Source: Cupriavidus basilensis
GTDB lineage: Bacteria > Pseudomonadota > Gammaproteobacteria > Burkholderiales > Burkholderiaceae
Length of the DNA stretch: 64,000 bases
Direction of reading: 5' to 3'
Assembly: GCF_000832305.1 (NCBI RefSeq)
Contig: NZ_CP010537.1
Location: 1 to 64,000, forward strand
Shown: positions 1-8,427 of the stretch, one piece after another
How positions within the stretch are numbered: the stretch's first letter is position 1
Layout of the letters: each line of letters starts with the position of its first letter
Notes under the pieces: model-generated
Databases searched by the model: none
What the model was told of the DNA's origin: nothing
What the model saw: the letters and a program-made list of their open reading frames with translations, nothing else
Translations under genes and position numbers: made by a program

Positions 1-511
1 CCTCGGGACCGCGATTTCCTAGCCCGTGTCCGCCTCTCCTGAAGCCAGGCGGTGACCCAGGCACGCAGAAATGGGTACGCAAGGCATGAAATTCCACCGC
101 GCGCCGGCATCCGAGCACCGAGAGCATCTCCGCGGGCATCGCGCAAGGGGCTGACTGACGCAATATCGCAACGCAGAAACGGGTACGCCCCGTTTTTTTT
201 CTTCCCGCTGCCCCAACAGCTCAAACGCCTGAAATTGCGCAGAAACGGGTACGCCCAAAGGCCCATGCCGAGTTTCCCAGCGCTCGGCAGGCGCCTTCAT
301 GCGGTCCCTCGACCGCATTCCACTTCTCCTCCCCTCCAAAAATCCTTGTCCAAGGACGACTTGGCTCCTTTTCCGCAGAAACGGGTACGCACAGCACCCT
401 TTCCAGTCGCGTTGTGGCCGCAGAAACGGGTACGCACAACTGACCGGTGCCTGCGGCATACGACCGCGCCGGCGCCAGTCTCATCGGGGACATGCGCAGA
501 AACGGGTACGC

Positions 512-600
512 CCGCAAAGATCCTTTTACTCATTCACTCTTTTTGAGTGCAAGCACTCGCTTTCTGTACAAGGCTTGTGTATAATAGAAAGAAGGGAGTT
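512..600. other. AT-rich stretch with palindromes inside the iteron array
   Basis: This is the most AT-rich interval between the iterons. It carries an inverted repeat CACTC-N5-GAGTG (535-549), a nested palindrome GAGTGCAAGCACTC (545-558) and a TATAAT hexamer at 580-585 with no good -35 box and no reading frame worth calling downstream. It may be the DNA-unwinding element of the origin, or the promoter of a short untranslated transcript. Either role is inference from composition and position. Confidence 0.4.
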
Positions 601-991
601 TTGCGCTCGACAAAACCGGATCCGATTACGCAGAAACGGGTACGCACCTTGAAAAACGAGGTCGCAGAAATGGGTACGCTTTTGGCGCCGCGCGACTCGA
701 AACGAGGGTTCGCAGAATTGGGTACGCCGCAGAAACGGGTACGCTTCAAGTCAGCGAGCCCTGAAAAGCGGGTTTTCAAATGCCGTAGCGCAGAATTGGG
801 TACGTAAACGGAACGACAGGGGTGCTCACGACGCAGAATTGGGTACGCAAAGCGGTGAGGGCGGTCTTGGTAAACTGGGATGCGTACCCAATTCTGCGGG
901 GATAACTACTCCGGAATGCCGGTTTACGCGGTATACGTGACGAAAAGCGCTCTGCGCCCGCAGAAACAGGTACGGTTTTGGCGCCTCCGGC

Positions 992-1027
992 TGTGGAAAA
1001 GCCTGTGGGAACAGGGACTTATCCACG
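992..1027. other. Candidate DnaA boxes
   Basis: Positions 1019-1027 read TTATCCACG, one base from the DnaA-box consensus TTATCCACA. Positions 992-1000 read TTTTCCACA on the minus strand. The two lie within 40 bp of each other, among degenerate iterons and about 400 bp before repA, as expected if host DnaA helps RepA open this origin. Confidence 0.5.
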
Positions 1028-1338
1028 CAGAAACCGGTTCGGGCTTTGCGCTGAAACGGGTTCGGTATACCGCAGAATCTGGTACAGCACTTCGCAGAAT
1101 CGAGTACGGTTTCACGCAGAATCGGGTTCGCCCGGGGTGTTTTTCCTCATAAGAATCAAGGATCTGGGTCTCCCGTATACGGTTTACAAGTAGTTAACCC
1201 ATACTCTTAACGTTTACCGGTAGCTGATGGCTGGCCTTCCGTGGACAACCCTTCGGGATTGCCCACCGTAGTCCACCATGCAACCAGCCATGAGACCCAG
1301 CACACCCAAAACACGCGGCATTGCAGGAAATTCATCTA

Positions 1339-1355
1339 CCGAACCCGTTTCTGCG
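1339..1355 (-). promoter_or_regulatory. Inverted iteron just upstream of repA, possible autoregulatory operator
   Basis: The plus strand reads CCGAACCCGTTTCTGCG, the reverse complement of an iteron variant. It lies 54 bp before the chosen repA start, in the opposite orientation to the main array. Inverted iteron copies at rep promoters are commonly bound by Rep to repress its own gene, so this is a likely operator. No clear -35/-10 pair could be fixed beside it. Confidence 0.5.
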
Positions 1356-1408
1356 TGACAAGGCGGATTGCTTCGCGTAAAAAGTCGTGTATTCCGAAGC
1401 ACGCCAAT

Positions 1409-2503
1409 ATGCCCATTAAACGCAACCAGACCATCCTTGGGTCCCGCGGTCCAGCAGATATGGACAGTGAGCCGTCCCGCATCATCGTTCCCGGCGACGA
1501 GAACAGTCTGGTTCCGTCCGAGAAATTCCAGCGCCTGTTCGACGAAGCCCAGGCCATGGAGCGCGAAGATGCATGGCAAAGCGGCGAAGTCGGCTTCTTG
1601 AGCCGTGCCAGTGTGCAGGTCACCTTGCCTTACCGGGCGCCAAAGGGCGCTCCGCCCGTGTGGACGCGCACCAGTGGAAACATTTCACTGATGATCCAGC
1701 CTGGATACTTCACCCAGCAGCGTTCAGAAAAAGCCAGCAACGGACGCCAGAAACTGGTGTCCGAAACGGTCTCGCTTGGCTATCCCTATGGCTCCTATCC
1801 GCGCCTGATGCTTGCCTGGATCGGCAAGGAGATCATGGCCAAGAAAAAGCGCGGCGAGTTTACCGGGACGGTCGAGGACCGCCGCATCTCGCTGGGCAAT
1901 TCGCTGTCCGAGTTCATGTACAACCTGGGCATTCCGATGGCCACGGGTGGCAAGCGTGGCACCATGACCCTTGTGCGGCAGCAGATGATCCGCCTGTTCT
2001 CCGCCACCATTGCGATTGTCCAGAACAAGTCCACGCCGAGCCAGAATCAAAACCCGAACCACGAGCCGCTTTCGATCGATCGCGTCGGCTATCTGCTGGC
2101 AGACCAACTGTCGACCTGGTGGGATCCCATGCAGCCGGGGCAGGGCTCGATGTTCGAGAGCTTCGTGGTGCTGTCCGAGCCTTTTTTCAATGAGCTGGTT
2201 AACCGGCCTGTTCCGGTTGACATGCGCGCGCTGAAGGCACTCAAGCAGTCGCCGTTTGCGCTGGACGTATACTCTTGGCTGACCTATCGCTTCTTCACGA
2301 TCCAGCGGCGTACCGAGATTCCCTGGGAAGCCTTGCAGATGCAGTTTGGCACTGAAACTGAAAGTGAGCGGAAATTCCGCGCGCTGTTCCGTAAGGCGCT
2401 CAAGGATGTGCTGGTTGTCTATCCTGGCGCCAAGGTGGATGCGGATTCGTCCAAGGCGCTGATCCTGCAGCCTTCCCGTACGAGCGTTCGCAAGCTCGCC
2501 TGA
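1409..2503 (+). CDS. repA: Replication initiator protein RepA (RPA/PF10134-like family)
   Basis: This is probably the initiator that binds the upstream iterons and starts replication of the secondary replicon. The 364-residue protein matches my memory of the plasmid/chromid RepA family of Burkholderia and Cupriavidus: a GYPYGSYPRLMLAWIGKEIM segment in the middle and a following conserved stretch with TGGKRGTMTLVRQQM. The open frame extends upstream to a GTG at 1241. I prefer ATG 1409 because the added 56 residues are low-quality and run through the inverted iteron at 1339. The ribosome-binding site is weak, so the start remains uncertain. Two hairpin terminators follow. Confidence 0.9.
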   Translation: MPIKRNQTILGSRGPADMDSEPSRIIVPGDENSLVPSEKFQRLFDEAQAMEREDAWQSGEVGFLSRASVQVTLPYRAPKGAPPVWTRTSGNISLMIQPGYFTQQRSEKASNGRQKLVSETVSLGYPYGSYPRLMLAWIGKEIMAKKKRGEFTGTVEDRRISLGNSLSEFMYNLGIPMATGGKRGTMTLVRQQMIRLFSATIAIVQNKSTPSQNQNPNHEPLSIDRVGYLLADQLSTWWDPMQPGQGSMFESFVVLSEPFFNELVNRPVPVDMRALKALKQSPFALDVYSWLTYRFFTIQRRTEIPWEALQMQFGTETESERKFRALFRKALKDVLVVYPGAKVDADSSKALILQPSRTSVRKLA

Positions 2504-2524
2504 GCCTGGGTGCATGCATTGCCG

Positions 2525-2556
2525 AACCCGCCTGCCCAATGAGCTGGCGGGTTTTT
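2525..2556 (+). terminator. Rho-independent terminator after repA
   Basis: An 8-bp stem, AACCCGCC paired with GGCGGGTT, is closed by a 13-nt loop and runs into a T-tract. It starts 21 bp after the repA stop codon. Confidence 0.85.
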
Positions 2557-2628
2557 CGTTGGGCCCCCGAGATATTGCGTGAAGGTGCCTGGATGCCGAG
2601 CGAGCATCGTCGGCCCTGCAAGAAGCAC

Positions 2629-2657
2629 AAAAGGCAAGCGTTATACGCTTGCCTTTT
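2629..2657. terminator. Bidirectional terminator between repA and the cold-shock gene
   Basis: AAAAGGCAAGCGT and ACGCTTGCCTTTT form a near-perfect hairpin with a 3-nt loop, A-rich on one side and T-rich on the other. It can stop transcripts from both convergent genes. Confidence 0.8.
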
Positions 2658-2723
2658 GCTTTGCCTACCGCGTCAAGCCCGAGAGCCAGGCGCAGTCTGC
2701 GATTTCGGGCTTGATTCGTGAGA

Positions 2724-2927
2724 TCAGGCCGGCTTGATGGCGGATGCCTGCAAGCCCTTCGGGCCCTGCTTTACTTCAAACGTGACGCGCTGACCATCCT
2801 TGAGCGTCTTGAAGCCCGAACCCTGGATTTCGGAGAAGTGCGCGAACAGATCCGCACCGCCGTCGTCCGGGGTAATGAAGCCAAAGCCCTTGGTCTCATT
2901 GAACCATTTGACCGTACCGGTTGTCAT
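2724..2927 (-). CDS. cspA: Cold-shock domain protein (CspA family)
   Basis: A 67-residue single-domain nucleic-acid-binding protein, probably an RNA chaperone. The two RNP motifs are present: [15 protein letters not shown] (RNP1, KGFGFI) near the N-terminus and DLFAHFS (RNP2-like) after it. The start with MTTGTVKWF is supported by an AAAGGAA ribosome-binding site; an in-frame ATG seven codons upstream lacks one. It is convergent with repA and divergent from parA. About 270 bp of GC-moderate DNA upstream could hold the long 5' leader typical of cold-shock genes. A csp gene between rep and par is unusual, and its link to replicon maintenance is unknown. Confidence 0.95.
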   Translation of the reverse strand: MTTGTVKWFNETKGFGFITPDDGGADLFAHFSEIQGSGFKTLKDGQRVTFEVKQGPKGLQASAIKPA

Positions 2928-3292
2928 GTGAATTTCCTTTCGAAGCAAGTTCTTGTACGCAACGCAAACAACGCTAACAACCGTTCAAGCACGCTAAGTT
3001 CTCGTAGTTACCGAACGGACGCCGACGAGGTGACACGACTTGACTCGACTGTTGCGGGCATCATAACCAGTTTGTCTAGTTGTGTCATGTGCGTCGAAAG
3101 ACGCACTGCCGCTACTTTAGGCGTATTCCGTGCCGCATTTCAAGTGGAAATCTTTCATTTCCATAACGCGAAATATTTTCGCCAATATTATATTTAAAAT
3201 ATAAATTCAAAAAACAGTTGAGCCAGCACGTCACTTTGACTAAAGTTGCGGCTAGCGATAATCGCGCTTTCAGCGCTGAAAGAGAGGTCGTA
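2928..3292. promoter_or_regulatory. Divergent csp/parA intergenic region with AT-rich palindromes
   Basis: No convincing gene. Palindromes cluster at the parA side: GGAAAT-N5-ATTTCC (3146-3162), GCGAAATATTTTCGC (3168-3182) and an AT-only palindrome around 3188-3203. These look like promoter and operator sequence for parAB and possibly part of the centromere. The 16-bp palindrome at 3267-3282 is listed separately. Confidence 0.5.
3267..3282. other. parS: Candidate parS site, copy 1
   Basis: A perfect 16-bp palindrome, CTTTCAGCGCTGAAAG, sits 10 bp before the parA start codon. Its 14-bp core TTTCAGCGCTGAAA recurs inside parB at 4116-4129. Chromosomal parS sites are typically 16-bp palindromes close to parAB, so this is a good candidate for the ParB-binding centromere or an autoregulatory operator. 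Confidence 0.65.
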
Positions 3293-3952
3293 GTGCCAGC
3301 TAAAATCATCACGGTCTTCAACCAAAAGGGCGGATGCGGAAAGACCACGGTCAGCATGCATCTCGCAGGGACGCTCGGATTGCGCGGCGCGCGATCGATG
3401 CTTGTCGATATGGACGAGCAGGGCACGGCAACTCGCTGGGCCGCGCAGGCAAGCGATGAGCGGCCTTTTCCTGCTTCGGTGATCGGCCTGGCGCCGTCCG
3501 GCGGTGCAATGCACCGCGAAGTCAGGAAATTCATCCAGGACTACGATTACATCGTGGTCGATTGCCCCCCGGCGGTACATTCGGCGGCACCCTCAAGCGC
3601 CCTGCTGATTTCCGATCTGGCAATCATTCCGGTCGTCCCATCACCTCCCGACCTTTGGGCGGCCGTGGCAGCGAAGACCCTGGCCCAACACGCTCAGGTC
3701 CAGAACGAAACGCTGCGTATCCGCGTCATGGCAAACATGGTGCAACGGCGCGTCTCCATTGCGCGCCAGGCGATTGAGATTCTGGGGGACGATCTGGAAA
3801 TCCCGTTGATGCAATCGATGATCGGTTCGCGCTCGCCGTTTCGCGAATGCCAGGCGATTGGATGCACCGTGCACGGCGTGGCAGGCGCGCGTGAGTCCGT
3901 GCAGGAAGTCGACATGATGGTCGACGAAGTATTGTCTTTGATTGAGCAATAG
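3293..3952 (+). CDS. parA: ParA chromosome/plasmid partition ATPase
   Basis: Walker-type ATPase that positions the replicon with ParB. The 219-residue product has the deviant Walker A motif KGGCGKTT near residue 12, a Walker A'-like VDMDEQG and a Walker B-like DYIVVDCPP. I chose the GTG at 3293, which has a GAGAGG ribosome-binding site and begins MPAKIITVF as ParA proteins usually do. A TTG at 3218 would add 25 residues and would put the palindrome 3267-3282 inside the gene. parB starts two bases after the stop. Confidence 0.93.
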   Translation: MPAKIITVFNQKGGCGKTTVSMHLAGTLGLRGARSMLVDMDEQGTATRWAAQASDERPFPASVIGLAPSGGAMHREVRKFIQDYDYIVVDCPPAVHSAAPSSALLISDLAIIPVVPSPPDLWAAVAAKTLAQHAQVQNETLRIRVMANMVQRRVSIARQAIEILGDDLEIPLMQSMIGSRSPFRECQAIGCTVHGVAGARESVQEVDMMVDEVLSLIEQ

Positions 3953-3954
3953 GT

Positions 3955-4968
3955 ATGGCGACAAAATTGAAAAGCCTCAAGGCAGGCATGTTGGCGGGAA
4001 TGGCGGCAGAAAAAACCCGAGGGGACGCGATCGATCGCTTTGCCCGCGCCGAAGCGGCAATTTCGCAACACCCCAACGGCTTGCTTCAGGCGCGCGGCCG
4101 AGAGCCGAGCCCCATTTTCAGCGCTGAAAGTGAGCCGGAGGAAGAGGGCGGCCGAATCCTGATGAAGGTGCCGCTGGCGCAACTCCACGACAATCCTTTC
4201 AATGCCCGCCGCATCTACGACCCCGTGGTGGTGCAGGAACGCGCGGCTTCGATCGCCACCCATGGCCAGAAGACACCGGGCCTGGCGACGCCGGACCCAG
4301 CGCGGCCGGGGCACTACATCCTGATCGATGGCCACTACCGCAAGCGGGCGCTGGCCTCCGCGGGCAAGCTCGAGATGGAATGCTTCATCGAGAGCAACCT
4401 GAATGACCTGGATTTCTACCGGTTGTCGTTCCTGCTCAATGAGCAACGGTCCGACCAGTCGGCGCTGGACAACGCGATTGCCTGGCGACAACTGCTGGAT
4501 GAAGGCAAGGTCCAGAAAGAGGAAGACATCTGCGAACTGACAGGCATGTCAGCCGGCACGGTTAACAAGACACTGGCGCTGCTCAGACTGCCCGAGTCGG
4601 TCCTGGGCGTCATGCGCGAGCGTCCCAGCGCAATCGGGATTGCCACCGGCTATGAACTGACACTCTATTGCAAGATCGTTGGAGAGGACCGCACGCGGGA
4701 CCTGGCCACGCGCATCATGGCAGAGGGCTTGTCCAGCCGTGAAGTCGAGGCGATTCGCAAGCACGCGCAAGAAGGCAAGGCACGCAAGATCAAGGAGATC
4801 AGCCGGCAGTACAAGATCCGCAGCGATGCCGGACAGCTGCTGGGCACGATCAAGGAGTGGGATTCCGGGCGCGTGGTGCTGGACGTGCAAGTGAACGACC
4901 GAGGCGCGCGCGAAGCGCTGGTCGAAACTCTCAAGGCGCGTTTTGGCCTGGAGAAGACCGCTAGCTGA
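3955..4968 (+). CDS. parB: ParB partition protein (CTPase, parS-binding)
   Basis: A 337-residue ParB: a variable N-terminal tail, an N-terminal CTP-binding domain with NPFNARRIYD and the GHYRKRALA box (matching GxRRxxA of the CTPase site), then a central helix-turn-helix around EEDICELTGMSAGTVNKTL. It should load on parS and stimulate ParA. The gene overlaps a second parS-like palindrome (4116-4129) in the linker after the N-terminal tail. It follows parA with a 2-bp gap, so the two are co-transcribed. Confidence 0.93.
   Translation: MATKLKSLKAGMLAGMAAEKTRGDAIDRFARAEAAISQHPNGLLQARGREPSPIFSAESEPEEEGGRILMKVPLAQLHDNPFNARRIYDPVVVQERAASIATHGQKTPGLATPDPARPGHYILIDGHYRKRALASAGKLEMECFIESNLNDLDFYRLSFLLNEQRSDQSALDNAIAWRQLLDEGKVQKEEDICELTGMSAGTVNKTLALLRLPESVLGVMRERPSAIGIATGYELTLYCKIVGEDRTRDLATRIMAEGLSSREVEAIRKHAQEGKARKIKEISRQYKIRSDAGQLLGTIKEWDSGRVVLDVQVNDRGAREALVETLKARFGLEKTAS
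4116..4129. other. parS: Candidate parS site, copy 2, inside parB
   Basis: TTTCAGCGCTGAAA, the same 14-bp core as at 3268-3281, lies within the parB reading frame and encodes part of IFSAES. Two copies of a rare palindrome within 850 bp of each other in the par operon argue for a partition function. Confidence 0.55.
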
Positions 4969-5029
4969 TAGCTTGCACTTGCATAGTCATAGGCGGGGGA
5001 GAAGGGCAGCGATCACCCACCCCACCCGG

Positions 5030-6730
5030 TCACTCCGGGGCCGAAACGACATGAACATGATCCACTGTGCTGGTCCCGGAAGCCTCAGGGGCCATGACTC
5101 CCGCGCCGCCCGCCCCAACGCGCTTCACCCGCGTTCTTCGCCCCGCCAGGTCGCGCGGCGAGCGCACCGCAAACTCGGCATCCTCGGCCTCCCGATACCG
5201 CTCGATCACCTGGCTCAGCAAGGCATGCAATCCCCTTACCGAATAGCCTGAGCCCGGCGACATCTCGGCCTTACGCCTGGCACGGCCGGTAGGCGGAAGC
5301 CGGGGTGGCCCGACAAGCACGATCGGCTGGCCGGCCAGGCTGCCCCAATCCAGCCCGCGGTCTTGCCAGTGACGCTTCAGTGCGCCGCGAGCGGCTTCGC
5401 TAAGACCCTCATCCACTGCACTGGGCGTACCAACTTCTTCATGCGTACCAACTTCTTCGTGCACGCCAAGCTTGTCGCGCGTGAACGTCGCCAGGCTCGC
5501 AAATCCGATAGGCTGCTCCTGCAACAAGCGGACCGCGGCGTCGGCCGCGCGATACCGAATGCCTTCCGGTTCCCGGCCCTGGGCGGCTAGCCAGTCAAGG
5601 AATCTGGCCAGCGATTCGGGTTCGAGGGTGCTCCCCGCGGCCACCGGCACAGCCAAGCGCAATGCCGTCCTCCTCGACTGGCTCTCGGGCCGCCAGACGT
5701 GCTCCGCAATATGTCCCTGGCCTTGCAGCCATTCAAACAGCGCACCCAGGATACGCGAGGCATGAAGCACGCTGCTCTCGGACAGCGGACCAGTGAATGG
5801 CCGCCAGGCCGCCGACTCCCTTGGTGCGCGCGGCCCGACCCACAAACGTACGGGAGCGGGATGACGAAGGAACGCGAAATATTCCTCGCGATCCTGCCGA
5901 TCCAGCATCGCCAGCGGTTTGCGTCGCTCCATTGCCGTCCAAAGCAAAAGCCGCTCGGCCTCCTTGCGGTAGGCTAGCCAGGTACTTTGCTGCGCCCGAT
6001 TTGCTGCGAGCCAAGCCCGAACCGCGACGAGATCGCTTCCAAAAGCGCTCTTCAGATCACTATTGTCCGGAATCGCAGTTACCGTACCCGATTCTTCTTC
6101 GCGCATCAACTCAAGCGGCACCAGTTGGTGCAAGCGCGGGCCAAGCGCGGCTTCGGCCAGGCGCCCCCGCGCGAAAACGTGCTCCCGCAGCAGCGGCTCT
6201 CCCCGGTCATCCCGGACGACATCGCGATGATCGGCCAGCCACCGGTTGATCGCCGCCCCGGCGAGGGCGCCGATGCGCGGTACCGAGCGCCACCACGCAT
6301 TGCCATGGCGGTTGGCCAGATTCACCAAAATATGAAGATTAGATATCTTCTGTGCCCGCAAGCGCCTGGCCAGGGCCGGGGAAAACCAAAGCTCGATGCC
6401 ATGATCGGCTCGGGGCTGGGCGGTACCCAGCCGTTCCAGCTCGGCCAGGGCTTCGACCCGGCGGTCCATGCCCCGGTTGGAGCGGCCGGGACCACCTTCC
6501 AGCAGTTCAGCCAGATCCTGCCGGCTATGCAGGTGCGCCAACTGAACCATGCGGTCGCGCAGCCCAAGCAACACCCGCAAGGCGGATTCGCCACCTGCGT
6601 CGTCGTCGTCGCTGTCATCACTGAGATAGCGCCCAGCTACCATGGCAGCCGGCATGCCCTGCACGTAAGCCCGAACAGCGGCAAATTCGCTGCGGGTGAG
6701 ACTCAGGTTAGGGGCCTTACCGGGTTGCAT
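5030..6730 (-). CDS. Large phage-integrase-like protein (DUF3701 type), catalytic motifs not seen
   Basis: A 566-residue protein convergent with parAB. The N-terminal 130 residues resemble the 'phage integrase protein' N-terminal family, with a GLRDRMVQLAHLHSRQDLAELLEGG-type pattern. A central part (about 230-390) resembles a SAM-like core-binding domain: ESSVLHASRILGALFEWL. Intact relatives end with a tyrosine-recombinase domain carrying an R-HxxR-Y signature. I cannot find that signature; the C-terminus is basic and short on motifs. The protein may therefore bind DNA without recombining it, or have a diverged active site. Residues around 425-437 hold a HEEVGT duplication encoded by iteron-like DNA (5425-5459). 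Confidence 0.7.
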   Translation of the reverse strand: MQPGKAPNLSLTRSEFAAVRAYVQGMPAAMVAGRYLSDDSDDDDAGGESALRVLLGLRDRMVQLAHLHSRQDLAELLEGGPGRSNRGMDRRVEALAELERLGTAQPRADHGIELWFSPALARRLRAQKISNLHILVNLANRHGNAWWRSVPRIGALAGAAINRWLADHRDVVRDDRGEPLLREHVFARGRLAEAALGPRLHQLVPLELMREEESGTVTAIPDNSDLKSAFGSDLVAVRAWLAANRAQQSTWLAYRKEAERLLLWTAMERRKPLAMLDRQDREEYFAFLRHPAPVRLWVGPRAPRESAAWRPFTGPLSESSVLHASRILGALFEWLQGQGHIAEHVWRPESQSRRTALRLAVPVAAGSTLEPESLARFLDWLAAQGREPEGIRYRAADAAVRLLQEQPIGFASLATFTRDKLGVHEEVGTHEEVGTPSAVDEGLSEAARGALKRHWQDRGLDWGSLAGQPIVLVGPPRLPPTGRARRKAEMSPGSGYSVRGLHALLSQVIERYREAEDAEFAVRSPRDLAGRRTRVKRVGAGGAGVMAPEASGTSTVDHVHVVSAPE

Positions 6731-7229
6731 GACAACGTTCGATTTGGTCGCTAAGATCTTGATTCATAAGGCACTTAATCAATCGCTAAATGCATCCGGG
6801 TATAAATGCATAGTGAAATTCAATGCCGATAATTATACTGGCAAAATGCCCCGCTTTCTTCCGCTAACCGCCCGGGACAGCGCGATACGGCAGTTCCGCC
6901 CTGCGCCGTTGGTATTGCACGACACGCTTTGCCGGGTGTAACCCTGACTTGCATTCACCACCTTCAGTGCATATCCTGAGACCCAGAGTTAGATTTTTTA
7001 AACTCTGAGTTGAGAAACATCTACAGCGTAAAAAAGCGCAAACGGGGCGATTCGAAAACGACTCCACGGGATGGTCAGTCGGGCAGCCGGACCTGGATGG
7101 GTACGTTGCCACGGCCTGGAGACGAAACGGATCGTATGGAAATGCAACCGCAGCATAGTGGGCATTTCCGTTAGCATGTGCGGGTTGTCGCGGGGCTCGC
7201 CATGCCGTAACAAAAAAAAGAGAGCGGCC
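6731..7229. other. Intergenic region between recombinase-like gene and LuxR-type gene
   Basis: AT-rich near the recombinase start, with TGCATCCGGGTATAAATGCA-type near-palindromic sequence around 6790-6810 likely to hold its promoter. Further right an inverted repeat CAGAGTT-N10-AACTCTG (6984-7007) may be an operator or weak terminator. No gene supported. Confidence 0.45.
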
Positions 7230-8090
7230 ATGGCCACAATCCTCTTGATCGAGCCTCATCCCCTCCTGCGCCTGGGTCTGCGCCATTTGTTGACCCAGGC
7301 CGGCCTCCACGGCGAACTCGTCGATATCGATCCAGGCGCACTACCTTATCCAGCCGAGTGGCTCTGTCATGCCGACCTGATGATCTACGGATTGTCGGCG
7401 GATCCGGCGTTGAGCTGGCAGGAACTGGATCAGGCCTGCCAGACACTGATGCCGAAGCGGGTCCTGGTGCTATCCGAGCAGATCCTGTCGCCGCAGAACG
7501 GCGCCACCATGCCCGACAGCGTGCGCGGCCTGTTGTCCAAAGCCTGCAGCGCCGACATGCTGGACGCGGCGATTCGGCTTGTCCTTGCCGACGGCGAGTG
7601 CTTTCCCGCCCGGGCCCAGGCGGCGCGCGGCGACGCGAGTCCTGTGCCGTGGCCCTTGATTCCGGCCAGGCCGTCGCCGGCCCCGCTGCATATGCACGTC
7701 GGACCGACCCAGGTCGATGACGAACATGACGCCGCCGCCCACCCGGCACAGCACCTCCCGGGCGATGCCGCCTCCGAGCCGGAAACGCCTTCGGCCGGAT
7801 CGCACCTGCTTAATATTACCGAGCGCCAGTACGAGGTGCTGGCGCTGCTGGCACGCGGCTATCCGATCAAGACTGTCAGCCGCCTGCTGAACATCTCGGT
7901 GGCTACCGCCAAGACGCATGCATGCACGCTTTACCAGCGGCTGCACGTGCGCAACAAGGGCGAGGCGGTTTACGTAGCGCTGCAGCGTGGCGCGAAGCTG
8001 AGCTGGCCGGGCCCGGCAACCGCTGCCGTGCCGATTCGCGGTGTGGGGCCGTCGCCGGTGGATCTGGCCGGTGTCTGCCAGGCAGCCTGA
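7230..8090 (+). CDS. LuxR/FixJ-type regulator with degenerate receiver domain
   Basis: A 286-residue transcription regulator. The N-terminal part (1-120) is receiver-like (LLIEPHPLLRLGLRHLL) but lacks the phosphoacceptor aspartate: the usual DxxLLD position reads DLMIYG. A proline/alanine-rich linker precedes a LuxR-type helix-turn-helix at about 190-255 (ITERQYEVLALLARGYPIKTVSRLLNIS, then HVRNKGEAVYVALQRG). ATG 7230 follows an AAAGAGAG ribosome-binding site; upstream in-frame codons are poor. It is a close paralogue of the regulator at 28248-29189 and probably controls the polysaccharide island, without canonical phosphorylation. Confidence 0.88.
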   Translation: MATILLIEPHPLLRLGLRHLLTQAGLHGELVDIDPGALPYPAEWLCHADLMIYGLSADPALSWQELDQACQTLMPKRVLVLSEQILSPQNGATMPDSVRGLLSKACSADMLDAAIRLVLADGECFPARAQAARGDASPVPWPLIPARPSPAPLHMHVGPTQVDDEHDAAAHPAQHLPGDAASEPETPSAGSHLLNITERQYEVLALLARGYPIKTVSRLLNISVATAKTHACTLYQRLHVRNKGEAVYVALQRGAKLSWPGPATAAVPIRGVGPSPVDLAGVCQAA

Positions 8091-8094
8091 TTGT

Positions 8095-8212
8095 TAGAGG
8101 CTGTTTCAAAATGAAGCGAAGCGGTTCTGGCTAGGCGCGCGGCCGCAGACAGTACAACTGGATCGGCCAAGGCCGCGCAACGACGCCAGAATCTTTTTGA
8201 AATGGCCTCTTA
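8095..8212. repeat. 118-bp palindromic repeat element (MITE-like)
   Basis: The ends are inverted repeats: TTAGAGGCTGTTTCAAAA at the left and, read on the minus strand, TAAGAGGCCATTTCAAAA at the right. The interior continues the palindrome: TTCTGGC-N4-CGCGCGGCC on the left arm against TTCTGGC-N6-GCGCGGCC on the right. The whole element can fold as one long imperfect hairpin and has no coding capacity. This fits a non-autonomous transposon or a repeated extragenic palindrome placed directly after a regulator gene. Confidence 0.7.
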
Positions 8213-8427
8213 GTCCCGCCGGGCGCGCGCTGTGGCGCCCGGCGGCCCGAAGCACCAGCGACTCCATCCTCCGCACTACGGCGCCTCATCCGAATGCACG
8301 AGGCGGCGTAGTGCTGCACTTGCTACCCTGATCAACAAACAAGTGGCTCTAACGGGAAGCCGGGCCTGGCCCTTGCTGGCTTAGTGCAACCCGCGCAGCC
8401 AACGCAACCCGCTGTCACCCACAGCCG

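Larger units (their letters stand above)
64..1131. repeat. Iteron array of the replication origin
   Basis: At least eighteen 17-bp repeats related to CGCAGAAACGGGTACGC are visible. Plus-strand copies start at about 64, 172, 238, 374, 419, 495, 629, 663, 711, 728, 789, 832, 959, 1026, 1049, 1071, 1093 and 1115; one minus-strand copy lies at 882-898. Spacing is irregular, apart from the back-to-back pair at 711/728. The left copies are near-perfect; those after 950 are degenerate (for example CGCAGAATCTGGTACAG). The position directly before an iteron-type repA makes these the probable RepA binding sites of the origin; that role is inference. Confidence 0.9.

Noticed and set aside
64..1131. CRISPR array
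   Set aside because: Repeats are 17 bp with irregular spacing from 0 to over 100 bp, on both strands, beside repA; these are iterons.
5797..6754. Plus-strand frames opposite the recombinase-like gene
   Set aside because: No start signal or motif; the minus-strand protein has the better N-terminal domain and start.
8217..8248. GC-rich inverted repeat CCGCCGGGCGC / GCGCCCGGCGG as terminator
   Set aside because: No T-tract on either strand; probably just extragenic GC-rich palindromic sequence next to the 118-bp element.
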